DNA from: Stappia indica
GTDB lineage: Bacteria; Pseudomonadota; Alphaproteobacteria; Rhizobiales; Stappiaceae
NCBI RefSeq assembly: GCF_020177335.1
Contig: NZ_JAIVMG010000003.1
Span: 496,001-560,000 of the forward strand
Length of the DNA: 64,000 nt
Direction of reading: 5' to 3'
Part shown: piece by piece, positions 42,789-51,896 of the stretch
Numbering within the stretch: the first letter of the stretch is position 1
Layout of the letters: each line of letters begins with the position of its first letter
Notes under the pieces: model-generated
What the model was told of the DNA's origin: nothing
Database searches by the model: none
The model's input: only the letters and a program-made list of their open reading frames with translations
Translations under genes and position numbers: made by a program

Positions 42789-44279
42789 TCACAGTGCGTC
42801 GAGGGGAAAGACAGGGCGACGGAGCCGGGTATAGGTGCGCCGGGACAGATCGGGCGAACACAGTCCCCCCGCGTCGGTCACGATGATTTCGGAGGCAATG
42901 GGCCGGAAGGCGCCCTTGAAGTGGTTCATGGACTTCACGGCGAGGATCGATTTCTCGGACGGTTCGATCCCGACCACGCGCAGGATGTTCTGGTCGTAGA
43001 CCTGCATCCGTTCGGAGACGATCATGATGTCGAGGCCGCCGACGCGCAGGCACACACTGGTTCCGGTCGAAGCGGGCAGGCCGGTGAACATCGGTCCTTC
43101 AAAGTGGAAGTGACCGTCGCTGACCGCCATGACCGTGCCGGTCACCTCGATCGGTCCGCCGCCCACCGTCGGGTCGGTCTTTCCGCCGATGGCAAGGGTG
43201 ACTTCGGCACCGACGCCGCGTCCCGCCAGCAGCTCGGCCGCCTCTGGGTCCAGCAGCGCGCCCGCGGCCGCGTTCTCGACACCGGCGTCGAGAAGCGCCG
43301 ATATCAGCGCCGTGCAGTCGCTGTGCGCACCGCCCCCCGGATTGTCCGCGTAATCGGCGATGACGACGGGGCCATTGCCGGTCCTTGCGGATTTCAGTCT
43401 GCGCATGCACTCGTCGAGCGGGACGGGGCCGTTCCAGGTGTCGCGGCGGTCCCAGATTTCACCGCAGATCCGCCGTGCCACCGCATCGGCGGCCGCGCGG
43501 TCCGTGGTCTGTTCGTCGTAGGTCACCAGAACGCTGGGGCCAGACGCCCAGACATCGGCGTCGGGAAAGCCGGCATTGATCGCCACGTTCAAGATGCCGG
43601 GCGCTTCCATCTCGCGCGCCGCGCTTTCCAGCAGGCGGCACATTGGCCCGTCATCGGAGGTCCGGCCGTCATCGCACCCCAGCAGGACCGGCGGGCGGTG
43701 AACCACGGTCTTCGGTGCGCTGCGCCCGGCCATGGCCTCATGCAGGCGTTCGCTGGCCTCCTGGCCAACCTCGCGCAGGTCGACATGCGGATAGGTGCGG
43801 AAGGACACTGCAATCTGGGCCAGGTCCGACAACTCATCGAAGACATTGGCATGCAGGTCGAGCGTGATCGCGACGGGAACGTCGTTCCCCACGACCGCGC
43901 GGATTTCCCGGAGGAACTGGCTTTCGCCGTCCTGATCGGTCTCGGTCACCATGGCGCCATGCAACGCGACGAAGACGCCGTCATAGGGACCGCCGTCCTT
44001 GAGCCGCCGGATGCATTCATCTGTGATTTCGGTGCGGGCCGCTTCCGAAACCGGCCCGCCGGGCTGGGCGTGGGCGCCAAGGATATAGTCGGGCGACCAT
44101 CCCTTTTCCTCTGCGACATCGATACAGCCGCCGATCTCGGACCCCGTGCCCCTGAATTCCGCAAGAACATCCTGCCCCAGGAAATATTGGGTGGAGCGGA
44201 AATCCTTCATTTCGGTCGACAGCGAAGTGAATGTGTTGCTCTCGTGAATGAAGCCGATAACGGCCACGCGGAAACGCAT
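42789..44279 (-). CDS. M81-family metallopeptidase (MlrC-like)
   Basis: The 496-residue protein belongs to the M81/MlrC (DUF1485) family of zinc enzymes that degrade small peptides, first described in microcystin breakdown. Candidate metal ligands include His12/Glu13 ('FIHESNTF') and the 'TLDLHAN' segment; 'DNPGGGAHSD' is a conserved block. No signal peptide is seen, so it acts in the cytoplasm. It is last in a polar-amino-acid ABC transporter operon, suggesting that it processes the imported compound. GAGAGG precedes the ATG. Confidence 0.85.
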   Translation of the reverse strand: MRFRVAVIGFIHESNTFTSLSTEMKDFRSTQYFLGQDVLAEFRGTGSEIGGCIDVAEEKGWSPDYILGAHAQPGGPVSEAARTEITDECIRRLKDGGPYDGVFVALHGAMVTETDQDGESQFLREIRAVVGNDVPVAITLDLHANVFDELSDLAQIAVSFRTYPHVDLREVGQEASERLHEAMAGRSAPKTVVHRPPVLLGCDDGRTSDDGPMCRLLESAAREMEAPGILNVAINAGFPDADVWASGPSVLVTYDEQTTDRAAADAVARRICGEIWDRRDTWNGPVPLDECMRRLKSARTGNGPVVIADYADNPGGGAHSDCTALISALLDAGVENAAAGALLDPEAAELLAGRGVGAEVTLAIGGKTDPTVGGGPIEVTGTVMAVSDGHFHFEGPMFTGLPASTGTSVCLRVGGLDIMIVSERMQVYDQNILRVVGIEPSEKSILAVKSMNHFKGAFRPIASEIIVTDAGGLCSPDLSRRTYTRLRRPVFPLDAL

Positions 44280-44337
44280 GCCCTACCTCTCGTTTTGCTT
44301 GAGAATGGCCCCTGAAATGCCGGGGCGGTCGATGCGA

Positions 44338-45081
44338 TCAGTGATTGATGATCTGTTTCAGAAACTTGGCTGAACGTTCTTCCTGCGGATTGGCGAAGAA
44401 GCCTTCGGGGTCGTTGACCTCGACGATCTCGCCTGCATCCATGAACACCACCCGGTCCGCGACCTTGCGGGCAAAGCCCATTTCGTGGGTGACGCACATC
44501 ATGGTCATGCCGCCGCCGGCCAGATCGACCATCACATCCAGGACCTCGGAAATGCTTTCCGGATCAAGGGCGGAGGTCGGTTCGTCGAACAGCATGATGT
44601 CCGGCTCCATGCACAGCGAACGGGCGATCGCCACGCGCTGCTGCTGTCCGCCCGACAATTGGGACGGGTACTTGTGCGCAAAGCCCTCCATGCGCACCTT
44701 GGCCAGATAGTCCATGGCCTGCTTTTCCGCGTCGGCCTTCGGGATCTTGTGGGTACAGATCGGCGACAGGGTGCAATTTTCCAACGCCGTCAGATGCGGG
44801 AACAGGTTGAAATGCTGAAAGCACATGCCGACGTGATTTCGCACCTTTCGGATCGTGCTGGTTGTTTCATCGAGCTCGATCCCGTCCACATAAAGATGGC
44901 CGGACTGGTATTTCTCCAGCGCGTTGACACAGCGAATGAGCGTCGACTTGCCCGATCCTGAAGGACCGCAGACCACGATGCGTTCGCCCTTGGCAACGTC
45001 CAGATTTATGTCCTTCAGAACATGGAACGCACCGAAGTACTTGTTCATGTTCGCGAACTTGATGGCGGTATCGGCAAGCAT
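44338..45081 (-). CDS. Polar amino acid ABC transporter ATPase (GlnQ/HisP type)
   Basis: The 247-residue ATPase has Walker [10 protein letters not shown] (39-47), signature LSGGQQQR, Walker B '[14 protein letters not shown]' and the H-loop 'CVTHEMGFA', characteristic of the PAAT family. ATG 45081 follows AAGGAG eight bases upstream; longer open frame further upstream runs into the permease gene. It works with the two permeases and the binding protein encoded next to it. Confidence 0.93.
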   Translation of the reverse strand: MLADTAIKFANMNKYFGAFHVLKDINLDVAKGERIVVCGPSGSGKSTLIRCVNALEKYQSGHLYVDGIELDETTSTIRKVRNHVGMCFQHFNLFPHLTALENCTLSPICTHKIPKADAEKQAMDYLAKVRMEGFAHKYPSQLSGGQQQRVAIARSLCMEPDIMLFDEPTSALDPESISEVLDVMVDLAGGGMTMMCVTHEMGFARKVADRVVFMDAGEIVEVNDPEGFFANPQEERSAKFLKQIINH

Positions 45082-45119
45082 GTCCGATCTCCTTGTTGAT
45101 TGACCCGGGATCAGGCGCG

Positions 45120-45794
45120 TCAGGCCATCCATTTGATTCTGGCTTCGAACCGGCGCAGGGCCCATTCGATGAGCAGAACAAGGACCAGGTAATGCGCGGC
45201 CGCGATGTAGTAGACGCGCAGATCGAAGGTCTCGGAGAAGATCATTCGCGCCTGTCCCATCAGGTCGAAGACCGTGATGATCGCCAGCAGCGAGGTCGCC
45301 TTGACCATGAGGATGTATTCGTTGCCGAGCGGCGGCAGCGCCTTGGCGAAAGCGATCGGCAGCAGAACCCGGCGAAAGCTCGTCCAGGGGGTAAGGTTCA
45401 GTGCCGCATTGGTTTCCAGGACCGAGGCCGAGATGGTGTCGAGACTGCCCCGGATGATTTCCGCCTGGTAAGCGGCTGTGTTCAGCACAAGCGCGAGAAG
45501 GCCGCAGTAATAGGCATCGCGGAAGAACCACCACAGACCGAGCCCGCGAAGCTCCCGGCTGAACTGTCCGGAGCCGTAGTAGATCAGGAACATCAGCACC
45601 AGAAGCGGAACGCCGCGGAAGATGTTCACGTATCCAAGCGCCAGAAAGCCCAGGATGCCCTTCGATTTCGACCGGGCAAGAGCGATCGGCAGGGCCACGA
45701 AGAAGCCGATCACGACCGACAGGGTGCTCATGACCGCCGTGAGGATCAGGCCGTCGTTCCAGCGCGACATCTCTCCGAAATAGAGCTCAAACAT
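45120..45794 (-). CDS. Polar amino acid ABC transporter permease (HisM type)
   Basis: This 224-residue inner-membrane permease has about five helices, the PAAT block '[20 protein letters not shown]', and the coupling segment '[26 protein letters not shown]'. The ATG at 45794 is eight bases after AGGAG; the one at 45800 is too close to it. The gene overlaps the end of the other permease gene by 8 bases. Confidence 0.9.
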   Translation of the reverse strand: MFELYFGEMSRWNDGLILTAVMSTLSVVIGFFVALPIALARSKSKGILGFLALGYVNIFRGVPLLVLMFLIYYGSGQFSRELRGLGLWWFFRDAYYCGLLALVLNTAAYQAEIIRGSLDTISASVLETNAALNLTPWTSFRRVLLPIAFAKALPPLGNEYILMVKATSLLAIITVFDLMGQARMIFSETFDLRVYYIAAAHYLVLVLLIEWALRRFEARIKWMA

Positions 45795-46512
45795 CGCCAT
45801 TCTCCTCGCGGATAAAGCCTCTGGAGACGCGCTTCTCGATCTGTTTCTGGGCCCTGGTCGAGAGGGTCACCAGCAAGACATAGATCACCGCGATCAGGCC
45901 GAAGAACAGGAACGGCTGGCGGGTGGTGTTGATTGCCAAGGTTGCCACATGGGTCAGTTCGAACAAGGTGATGACCGACACCAGGGAGGTGTCCTTGAGC
46001 AGGATGACCCAGAGATTGCCGAACCCGGGAATGGCATGGCGCCAGACCTGCGGCAGGATGACCTTGAAGAAGGCGTTGAACGGAGAGAGACCGAGAGAGG
46101 CGGCCGCCTCGAATTGTCCCTTGCCAACCGCGTTCAGCGCAGCGCGCACCACTTCGCTGCCATAGGCGCTGATCACGAAGGCGAGCGCCATCATGCCGGC
46201 CACGAACGGGCTGATGGACAGGTGGGAGCCGGGCGCCACGGTCTCGACAACCCAGGAAACGATGGCTTGCGACTGGTAGTAGAGGATCAGAAGCGTCAGG
46301 ATTTCCGGCAGACTCTTGAAGACGGTCGTATAGGCACGTCCGAACAGTCTGACCGGCGTGTAGCGCGACACCTTGGCCCAGTGGATGAGAAACGACAGGA
46401 CGATGGCGAAGGGAAAGGTGGCGATGGCAAGGCCGAGCGTGACGCCCAGACCATGCAGCAGTTCATCGCCCCAGCCGCCGCTGCCATAGGAAAGAGAGTT
46501 CAACCAGGTCAT
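45787..46512 (-). CDS. Polar amino acid ABC transporter permease (HisQ type)
   Basis: This 241-residue permease has several membrane helices, 'YTTVFKSLPEILTLLILYY' (variant of the RGTP block) and the coupling loop 'GQFEAAASLGLSPFNAFFKVILPQ'. ATG 46512 follows AGAGGA. A ten-G tract lies 24-33 bases upstream of the ATG, in the leader. Confidence 0.9.
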   Translation of the reverse strand: MTWLNSLSYGSGGWGDELLHGLGVTLGLAIATFPFAIVLSFLIHWAKVSRYTPVRLFGRAYTTVFKSLPEILTLLILYYQSQAIVSWVVETVAPGSHLSISPFVAGMMALAFVISAYGSEVVRAALNAVGKGQFEAAASLGLSPFNAFFKVILPQVWRHAIPGFGNLWVILLKDTSLVSVITLFELTHVATLAINTTRQPFLFFGLIAVIYVLLVTLSTRAQKQIEKRVSRGFIREENGDV

Positions 46513-46574
46513 GTCGTCCTCTGTCGGGCCGCGCCGGGGGGGGGGCGCGATACCCGCTGTGCTGAGGGGAAACC

Positions 46575-46612
46575 GGCAGGCCGGGCCTTTGCGTCAAGGC
46601 GTCCGGCCTGCC
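46575..46612 (-). terminator. Strong hairpin between binding-protein and permease genes
   Basis: GGCAGGCCGG (46575-46584) and CCGGCCTGCC (46603-46612) form a perfect 10-bp stem enclosing an inner GCCTT/AAGGC stem. No U-tract follows on the minus strand, so it may stabilise the binding-protein mRNA or attenuate transcription and not simply end it. Confidence 0.6.
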
Positions 46613-46652
46613 CGGGATGACCTGCGCCGCGGGGGGCGCGGGCGCATGCGGA

Positions 46653-47447
46653 TTACTGGTTGAACAGTTCGCTCACGTAGCCCGGCTTGCTCATGATGTC
46701 GAACTCGAAGTACTTCTTGCGGATCTCGTCATAGGTGCCGTTGTCCATGATCGTCTTCAGCGCCTTGTTGACCCGGGCCTGCAACTCGGCATCGTCCTTG
46801 CGGAAGGCGATGCCGGCGCCGACAGTGCCGTCCATCAGGAAGCTTTCTCCGACGAATTCACAGCAGTCCACGCCGTCGTTCATCCAGTCGCCGATGGCGA
46901 ACTGGCTCGCCAGAACCAGATCGATACGGCCGCTTTCCAGATCCATCAGCGCTTCGCCGAGCTTGGGGAAGAGCTTGATGTCGCTGTCCGCGAACCAGTC
47001 GTCCAGCACCTTTGCCGACACCGCGCCCTGCTGCGCGCCGATGGTCAGGCCCTTGAGCGTCTCGGGCTTTGCGTCGTCGAGATCGACGTCCTTGAGCTTC
47101 ACGAAACGCATGGCGTTGTAGTAATAGGGATCGGTGAAAATCACCGCTTTCTGGCGTGCGGGCGTGATGGCCATCGAAGCGACCATGAAGTCGAACTTGT
47201 TGGCGTTCAAAGCCGGAATGATGCCGCCCCAGTCATGGACGCTCCATTCGCACTCGACCTCCATCACCGCGCAGATGGCATTGCCGATATCCACGTCGAA
47301 ACCTTCGATCGCACCATCTTGGGAAACAGAGTTGAACGGAGCATAGGCGCCTTCGGTGCCCACCCTGAGCGTCTCGGCCGTTGCCGATGCCAGCCCCGAT
47401 AGCGTCATCGCAACCGTGAGTGCCGAGATTTTAAAGAGTGACTTCAT
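46653..47447 (-). CDS. Periplasmic polar amino acid-type binding protein
   Basis: The 264-residue family 3 binding protein has a Sec signal (residues 1-24, cleavage after ASATA). It continues with 'LRVGTEGAYAPFNSV', 'GFDVDIGNAICAVME', 'DFMVASMAITPARQKAVIFTDPYYY', all canonical. Two adjacent Cys ('DCCEF') near residue 193 are unusual for this fold. GAGGAAT precedes the ATG at 47447. It is transcribed divergently from the LysR gene. Confidence 0.9.
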   Translation of the reverse strand: MKSLFKISALTVAMTLSGLASATAETLRVGTEGAYAPFNSVSQDGAIEGFDVDIGNAICAVMEVECEWSVHDWGGIIPALNANKFDFMVASMAITPARQKAVIFTDPYYYNAMRFVKLKDVDLDDAKPETLKGLTIGAQQGAVSAKVLDDWFADSDIKLFPKLGEALMDLESGRIDLVLASQFAIGDWMNDGVDCCEFVGESFLMDGTVGAGIAFRKDDAELQARVNKALKTIMDNGTYDEIRKKYFEFDIMSKPGYVSELFNQ

Positions 47448-47620
47448 ATTTGGATTCCTCCACCGCAGCTGTCTGAGCAAGCTGCCTCATCGACGTGACT
47501 TGTTCCCTATTTCCGCTCCGGATATTATTTTTTTTCCATCAACCGGTCGGATCATCGTGTTTTTTTTGAAAATATCCCTGCGTCGCTTGATCAAACAATG
47601 CAAAAGAATTATTCCAAGGC
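47448..47620. promoter_or_regulatory. Divergent control region of the M81/ABC operon and LysR gene
   Basis: It contains TTGATCAA (47587-47594, perfect palindrome) and a spaced inverted repeat GGATATT (47520) / AATATCC (47571-47577) around two T-rich tracts. These are plausible LysR or RNA-polymerase contacts; which one is used cannot be told by eye. Confidence 0.45.
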
Positions 47621-48565
47621 ATGAGGAAATCTAATGAGGTGGCGCGCGCCAGATCCGAGCGGAAACGGATCCCGAGCCTGAAGGCCATACGAGTCTTTGA
47701 AGCGGCCGCCCATCATCTGAGCTTCACCAGGGCGGCGGACGAGCTATCCGTGAGTCAGGGAGCCGTCAGCCATCAGATCAAGCTGCTTGAAGAAAATCTC
47801 GGTGTTCGCGTCTTCGTTCGCGGCAGCAAGGGAATCTCCCTTACGCCTCAGGGAATGCTTCTGAAAGAAACCTGCAAACGCGCCCTCGACGAGATCAGTG
47901 AAACTTTGTCCCTCATCCGAAAGACCCGCGACACGAAGACCCTCAGCGTCAGTGCGGGGCCATTCTTCGCCCTGAAAGTGATTGCTCCGCGCATTTCGGA
48001 TTTCATGAATGAAAACCCGGGACTGCAGCTGCATCTGAACAACGTCAGGTCCAGCGCATCCTCGCCCGGACCCAATGACGTTTTCATAGAATATTGCGAG
48101 GAAGCGCCTGCCGGCACGCATTCGTTCGAATTGCTGCGGGAACAGCTGGTGCCCGTCTGCGGCGGAGATCTCATCAAAAGCGTCGAGAACCCGATGGAAT
48201 TGCTGAGCCGCCCGGATATCACCCGTCTGAACTATCGCGACCTGAAGGACTGGGAGACCTGGCTCGGCCAGGAGAATATCGAGACCGGCGGCAATCACCC
48301 CAATCTCGTTTTCGACGATCAGCACACGATCATCGAGGTCGTCCGCTCCGGTCAGGGGATCGCGCTTGCGGATCGTTCCCTGATCGACCAGGACGTGAAG
48401 GCCGGCCGGATCTTCGTGATTTCCGAAAGCTATATCCGGCCGCCACTTTCCTACAAGTTCGTGTGTGCTGAAGACATTATCGCCGCCACATCATATGTGG
48501 ACGTGTTCAGAAAGTGGCTGATGGACGAAATTTCCGAGATTCAGATGCGCAGCGGAAGCACCTGA
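47621..48565 (+). CDS. LysR-family regulator (GcvA-like)
   Basis: The 314-residue regulator has an N-terminal helix-turn-helix ('LSFTRAADELSVSQGAVSHQIKLLEENLG', about 34-62) and a two-lobed effector domain (about 100-305). The helix-turn-helix wording is closest to the GcvA subgroup. Divergent placement from the binding-protein gene argues that it controls the M81/ABC operon. Confidence 0.9.
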   Translation: MRKSNEVARARSERKRIPSLKAIRVFEAAAHHLSFTRAADELSVSQGAVSHQIKLLEENLGVRVFVRGSKGISLTPQGMLLKETCKRALDEISETLSLIRKTRDTKTLSVSAGPFFALKVIAPRISDFMNENPGLQLHLNNVRSSASSPGPNDVFIEYCEEAPAGTHSFELLREQLVPVCGGDLIKSVENPMELLSRPDITRLNYRDLKDWETWLGQENIETGGNHPNLVFDDQHTIIEVVRSGQGIALADRSLIDQDVKAGRIFVISESYIRPPLSYKFVCAEDIIAATSYVDVFRKWLMDEISEIQMRSGST

Positions 48566-48717
48566 TCGTTGACAGCCACCGATCGAGGCGCGCTCGGGAG
48601 GGGCGCCGTCTACCTGGGCAAACATCGGAAGGCCTATATTGCGCTGAAACCGGTGCTGAACCAGCATTTTGTCCTCAAGGGAGGCGGGGGCACGCCACCA
48701 AATCAATACCAAAATTC
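48566..48717. other. Gap between the LysR gene and the hip operon
   Basis: It holds no supported gene; a short plus-strand frame has no recognisable family. It marks the change from GC-rich chromosome to the AT-richer hip segment. Confidence 0.35.
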
Positions 48718-49953
48718 TCAACACTCTAAAGGAAGGAGCAACGTCGCAAGATGGGCATCCACGGCCTTGATGACGTCTTCGCTCAAAGCCAGGTTTGTTT
48801 TCTCATTCGCCCAAACCTCCTGAAACGCAGCAACCGTTTCTTTGGCTGTGTCCAATACCAGTTTTTCAGGCAGCTTGGCTTTAGATGCCAATACGGCAAG
48901 CTCATTCAGCGTGAGTTCTGCCATCACGTTTGTGCTGGCATATTTTAAGGCCGCTGTTTTGCTTGGGAGATATGGGATCGTCGCAAGTAAATCATAGGCT
49001 GGTGCGATACTCGGTGTTTTCCGATCATAGTAGATCAATGACCAATTTTTCAGGTGCATATCGTCATTGCCAATAAGCGTCGAATACACCAAGCGTCGGA
49101 TAAATTCCGCGATATCGTTTTGGGTAGTTTCAATACCCAGCACGGTTGCGATGTTTCCATAACTCGCTTTCTCGTATTTCTGATGCGGATAGCGCCCGAA
49201 AACCTGTGCGAAGTCCTCGATATGCATAGGGCCATCGTCGCTTCGGTCGAAGCGTTTGATAGCGAAAGCTTTTTCGCCCAGTAATCTCCCAAGTCCATCC
49301 GGCAGACCATCGATGCTTTTGAGATCAACTAACTCGATTTCAGGAACATCAATCCCGATCTGCTGTGCGATGGTCATGAAGGAGAATTCGTTCTCCGGAA
49401 CGCCTTCGAACCTGTCTGTGGGGAGCTTCACGATCCACTCCCCGCCGATCCCTTTAGCGGGTATTGTCAAACCACCATTCTTGCCTGCATTGCGCAGAGC
49501 CGAAAACTTCAACTGAACGCCAGCAAGAGAGAAGCGAAGGGCCTGTTCTTTGCGCGCTTCTTTCTCCTTGGCAGTTGTCTCGTCGCCATCATCTGGCAGT
49601 CCCTCGCCGTCATCAGGCACCACGGTGACCGCACCAGGTAAGTCCTGACCGAGTGCCCACAGGAGATAGAGTTCTCTGACAGGCTTCACGCCTGCCTGCT
49701 CAGCCAGATAGTTCCGGAGGGTGCCTTCCGGCAGCAGGTTTGAGAAGAATGGAAGAAGGTTTGGGCCGGTCGATTCAAACTTGGTCAGCAACTCTCCAAG
49801 GGGGTTTTTAAAAGACAAGCTCAGCGTGTCGCGGTTCTTACCCGCGATATAGGCCTCGTTGAATGAAAAGATCGAGCGGTCTCCCGGCAGCAGGTTGAGC
49901 GTACCGATCTTGTTGCCATGAAGAAGGATGTTAAGTGCGGATACATCAGTCAT
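48718..49953 (-). CDS. hipA: HipA-family serine/threonine kinase toxin
   Basis: The 411-residue kinase has a HipA N-terminal domain (residues 5-110), 'RFSLAGVQLKFSA' (phosphate-binding loop region), 'EWIVKLP' with Lys176, the catalytic 'GNDDMHLKN' (Asp298, Asn303) and the magnesium-binding 'APAYDLL' (Asp321). In E. coli such kinases phosphorylate a tRNA synthetase and trigger dormancy; the target here is unknown. ATG 49953 is six bases after GGAGG and overlaps the end of the partner gene. All catalytic residues appear present, so the toxin should be active. Confidence 0.9.
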   Translation of the reverse strand: MTDVSALNILLHGNKIGTLNLLPGDRSIFSFNEAYIAGKNRDTLSLSFKNPLGELLTKFESTGPNLLPFFSNLLPEGTLRNYLAEQAGVKPVRELYLLWALGQDLPGAVTVVPDDGEGLPDDGDETTAKEKEARKEQALRFSLAGVQLKFSALRNAGKNGGLTIPAKGIGGEWIVKLPTDRFEGVPENEFSFMTIAQQIGIDVPEIELVDLKSIDGLPDGLGRLLGEKAFAIKRFDRSDDGPMHIEDFAQVFGRYPHQKYEKASYGNIATVLGIETTQNDIAEFIRRLVYSTLIGNDDMHLKNWSLIYYDRKTPSIAPAYDLLATIPYLPSKTAALKYASTNVMAELTLNELAVLASKAKLPEKLVLDTAKETVAAFQEVWANEKTNLALSEDVIKAVDAHLATLLLPLEC

Positions 49954-50584
49954 CGTCATCCTCCAACGAGTAGGCCGGACGTTCTAACAAGTCGGCCTGT
50001 TCGTGGCGGTGAACTAAGCTATTGCGAAGTTCTCGTAAGTTTTTTGCAACGCGCGCCAGCCTTCTGACCAGTTTGGCTGTCTCGGAAGAATTGTCATTGA
50101 GGCCTTCGATGAGGTTCGGAAGTTCGGCTGGAATATTTATATGCAGGATGGGAGAAACAGCCTTTTCCAGACGGACATAGGCGTCCGTATCGTAGTTGAG
50201 GGCTTGTACCCCCTTTAGAGCACGATCAATTTGCTCAAACACATCGACATGGTTGTTGGGAATGTGGGCGGCGTGTCGGATGTGATCGAGTGCCTTCTGC
50301 GCACCGCGAATGACACTTAAAGCAGGCGCTGTGCGGTCTCGTGGAAACCCTGCAACAATACTCTCAACTGCTGGCAGAGCTTTTTTGGGCACCAGTTTAA
50401 CTTCCAGATCAAGTGCACGAGCGATCTGGATCAAACTGGAGAGTTTGATATCCACACTGCCCTTTTCGATTTTGGAGAGATGACTTTGCGGCAGGCCAAT
50501 AAGGTCACCAAAACTGGTTTGGCTTAGCCCTTTGGCTTTGCGGGCATTCTTGATTGCCTCAATGATCTCGCGATTCTGATTCAT
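49946..50584 (-). CDS. HipB-like XRE antitoxin with a long C-terminal helical domain carrying an R-x4-H motif
   Basis: The 212-residue product has an N-terminal XRE helix-turn-helix (residues 8-62, 'GLSQTSFGDLIGLPQSHLSKIEKG') as in HipB. It is more than twice HipB length: residues ~75-205 are helical, ending in 'LRELRNSLVHRH' (Arg187-x4-His192). R-N-x-x-V-H is the signature of HEPN RNases, so an RNase-like or degenerate HEPN fold is possible. The acidic tail (EDDDD) overlaps the hipA start. It should repress its own promoter and neutralise HipA. The start was set at 50584; ATGs at 50599 and 50629 are in frame. Confidence 0.7.
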   Translation of the reverse strand: MNQNREIIEAIKNARKAKGLSQTSFGDLIGLPQSHLSKIEKGSVDIKLSSLIQIARALDLEVKLVPKKALPAVESIVAGFPRDRTAPALSVIRGAQKALDHIRHAAHIPNNHVDVFEQIDRALKGVQALNYDTDAYVRLEKAVSPILHINIPAELPNLIEGLNDNSSETAKLVRRLARVAKNLRELRNSLVHRHEQADLLERPAYSLEDDDD

Positions 50585-50611
50585 AATATATTCTCGCATA
50601 TAATTTTTCAT

Positions 50612-50639
50612 AATTATATGCGTGGGCATATTTATAATT
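50612..50639. promoter_or_regulatory. Candidate operator of the hip operon
   Basis: ATATGC-GTGG-GCATAT (50616-50631) is an inverted repeat within an AT-rich leader ('AATTATATGC...GCATATTTATAATT'). Related half-sites (GCATATAA, ACATATAA) recur at ~50597 and ~50671. It lies just upstream of the HipB-like start, where autorepression is expected. Confidence 0.5.
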
Positions 50640-50699
50640 CAAGAGGTTTGTATCATTTTCATATAGCAGGACATATAATTTATGTCAGATATATGCTTA

Positions 50700-51570
50700 G
50701 GTATATATTTCGGGGGCTCCAATAGAAACAACAGATATCTCGCGGCGCCAATCGCGACCAGGCTCTGATGACAAAGTCTCGCATCCATATGCACGCAGCA
50801 GCCAAATTTGGGAACGCGGCGAAGGACGCTTTGGTCTTGTCGTAGCGGGTGGCGGTCCTGCGGAACTGTTTGACTTTGTTGAACATGCGCTCGATCCGGG
50901 TTCTGTCCTTACAGGCTCGGAAGTCGCAACGTATGGGTTCCCTGCGGTTTGCCTTCGGCGGAAGGACCGGGCTGATGCCCGCCAGCCGCAGGCTTTGACG
51001 CACGGTGTCGCCGCCATATCCCTTGTCGGCCAGCATCAGGCGCGGTCTGCCAACCGGCATCTCCGGCAGGGGTTTGAAGGCGTTGTAGCCTGATGCTTCG
51101 CCACCTGTCAGGACAAAGCCAAGAGGGCGCCCCTGACCATCTGACGGGCGTGGATCTTGCTCGTAGAGCCGCCGCGTGATCGACCAAAAGCCTTCTTACG
51201 AGTCCGCCCTTTTGCGCCTGCGGCCTGAGAATGGCCCCGGACTGCAGTGCGGTCGATCATGTGTTGCCAGTCATCGGTGGGCCGAAGCTCCACCGGTGTT
51301 TCCAGCAAGCCGTCCCAGATGCCTTGTCCCGCCCACCGGCGAACGCGGACATAGACCGAGTTCCGTTTTCCATAGCATTCATGCATATCGCGCCGCGGGC
51401 ACCCCACCCGCAACACACGCAGCATGCCGGTGAGAGAACGCCGATTATCCTGCGCCGGGCGCGACTTTCGCCCTCGCTCTGAGGGAAGACGCGCTTCGAT
51501 CAATTCCCCTGCTGCGTCTGTCAGATCACCACGTGCCGAGACTGCCTCCCAAAAGACAGTCTTGAATCAC
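50700..51570 (-). mobile_element. IS5-family (IS427-like) transposase remnant
   Basis: Two frames on the minus strand make one transposase. The first (from about 51,570 to 51,108) gives 'ERGRKSRPAQDNRRSLTGML', 'DDWQHMIDRTAVRGHSQAAGAKG' and 'AFGRSRGGSTSKIHAR'. The second resumes with 'GQGRPLGFVLTGGEASGYNAFKPLPEMPVG', then 'ADKGYGGDTVRQSL' and 'DRTRIERMFNKVKQFRRTATRYDK'. The join at ~51,140 is a frameshift. Some IS427-type elements use programmed shifting, but no slippery run is evident here. No terminal inverted repeats were found. Confidence 0.75.
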
Positions 51571-51599
51571 CGCTCTGCTGATTTGGGAAACCACTTTGT

Positions 51600-51896
51600 C
51601 AAAAGGGCATAGATGATTTTTGCGGAATTCCGCGAGGTTCGCCGAACCTCGGTATAGGGAGCCAAGCATGCGCGCGTTCTCGAAGCGGCTGGCCCGGCTC
51701 AGGGCTGTGCTCGCATTCTTGGAACGAACCCGTTTCGACGATCTGCGCCAGGCATGCCCATGACGCCGCCTGTGGAGCAACCCTCCTGCGCGGCGACGTC
51801 GTCCTTCATCTGGGCGTTCCTCAGAAGCTTCTGCGCGCGCCGGAGGAGGGCGCGCGCAAATTCCCGGTCTTGGTGACCCGTTTCGTCGAAAAAGTG
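51600..51896. other. Non-coding junction next to the IS relic
   Basis: No supported gene is present. CGAGGTTC (51633-51640) and GAACCTCG (51644-51651) form an 8-bp stem with a 3-base loop. Short frames here show no recognisable homology, and may be eroded remains of earlier insertions. Confidence 0.35.

Noticed and set aside
51660-51780. A small gene after the IS5 relic
   Set aside because: A ~31-codon frame without ribosome site or recognisable family; probably eroded DNA.
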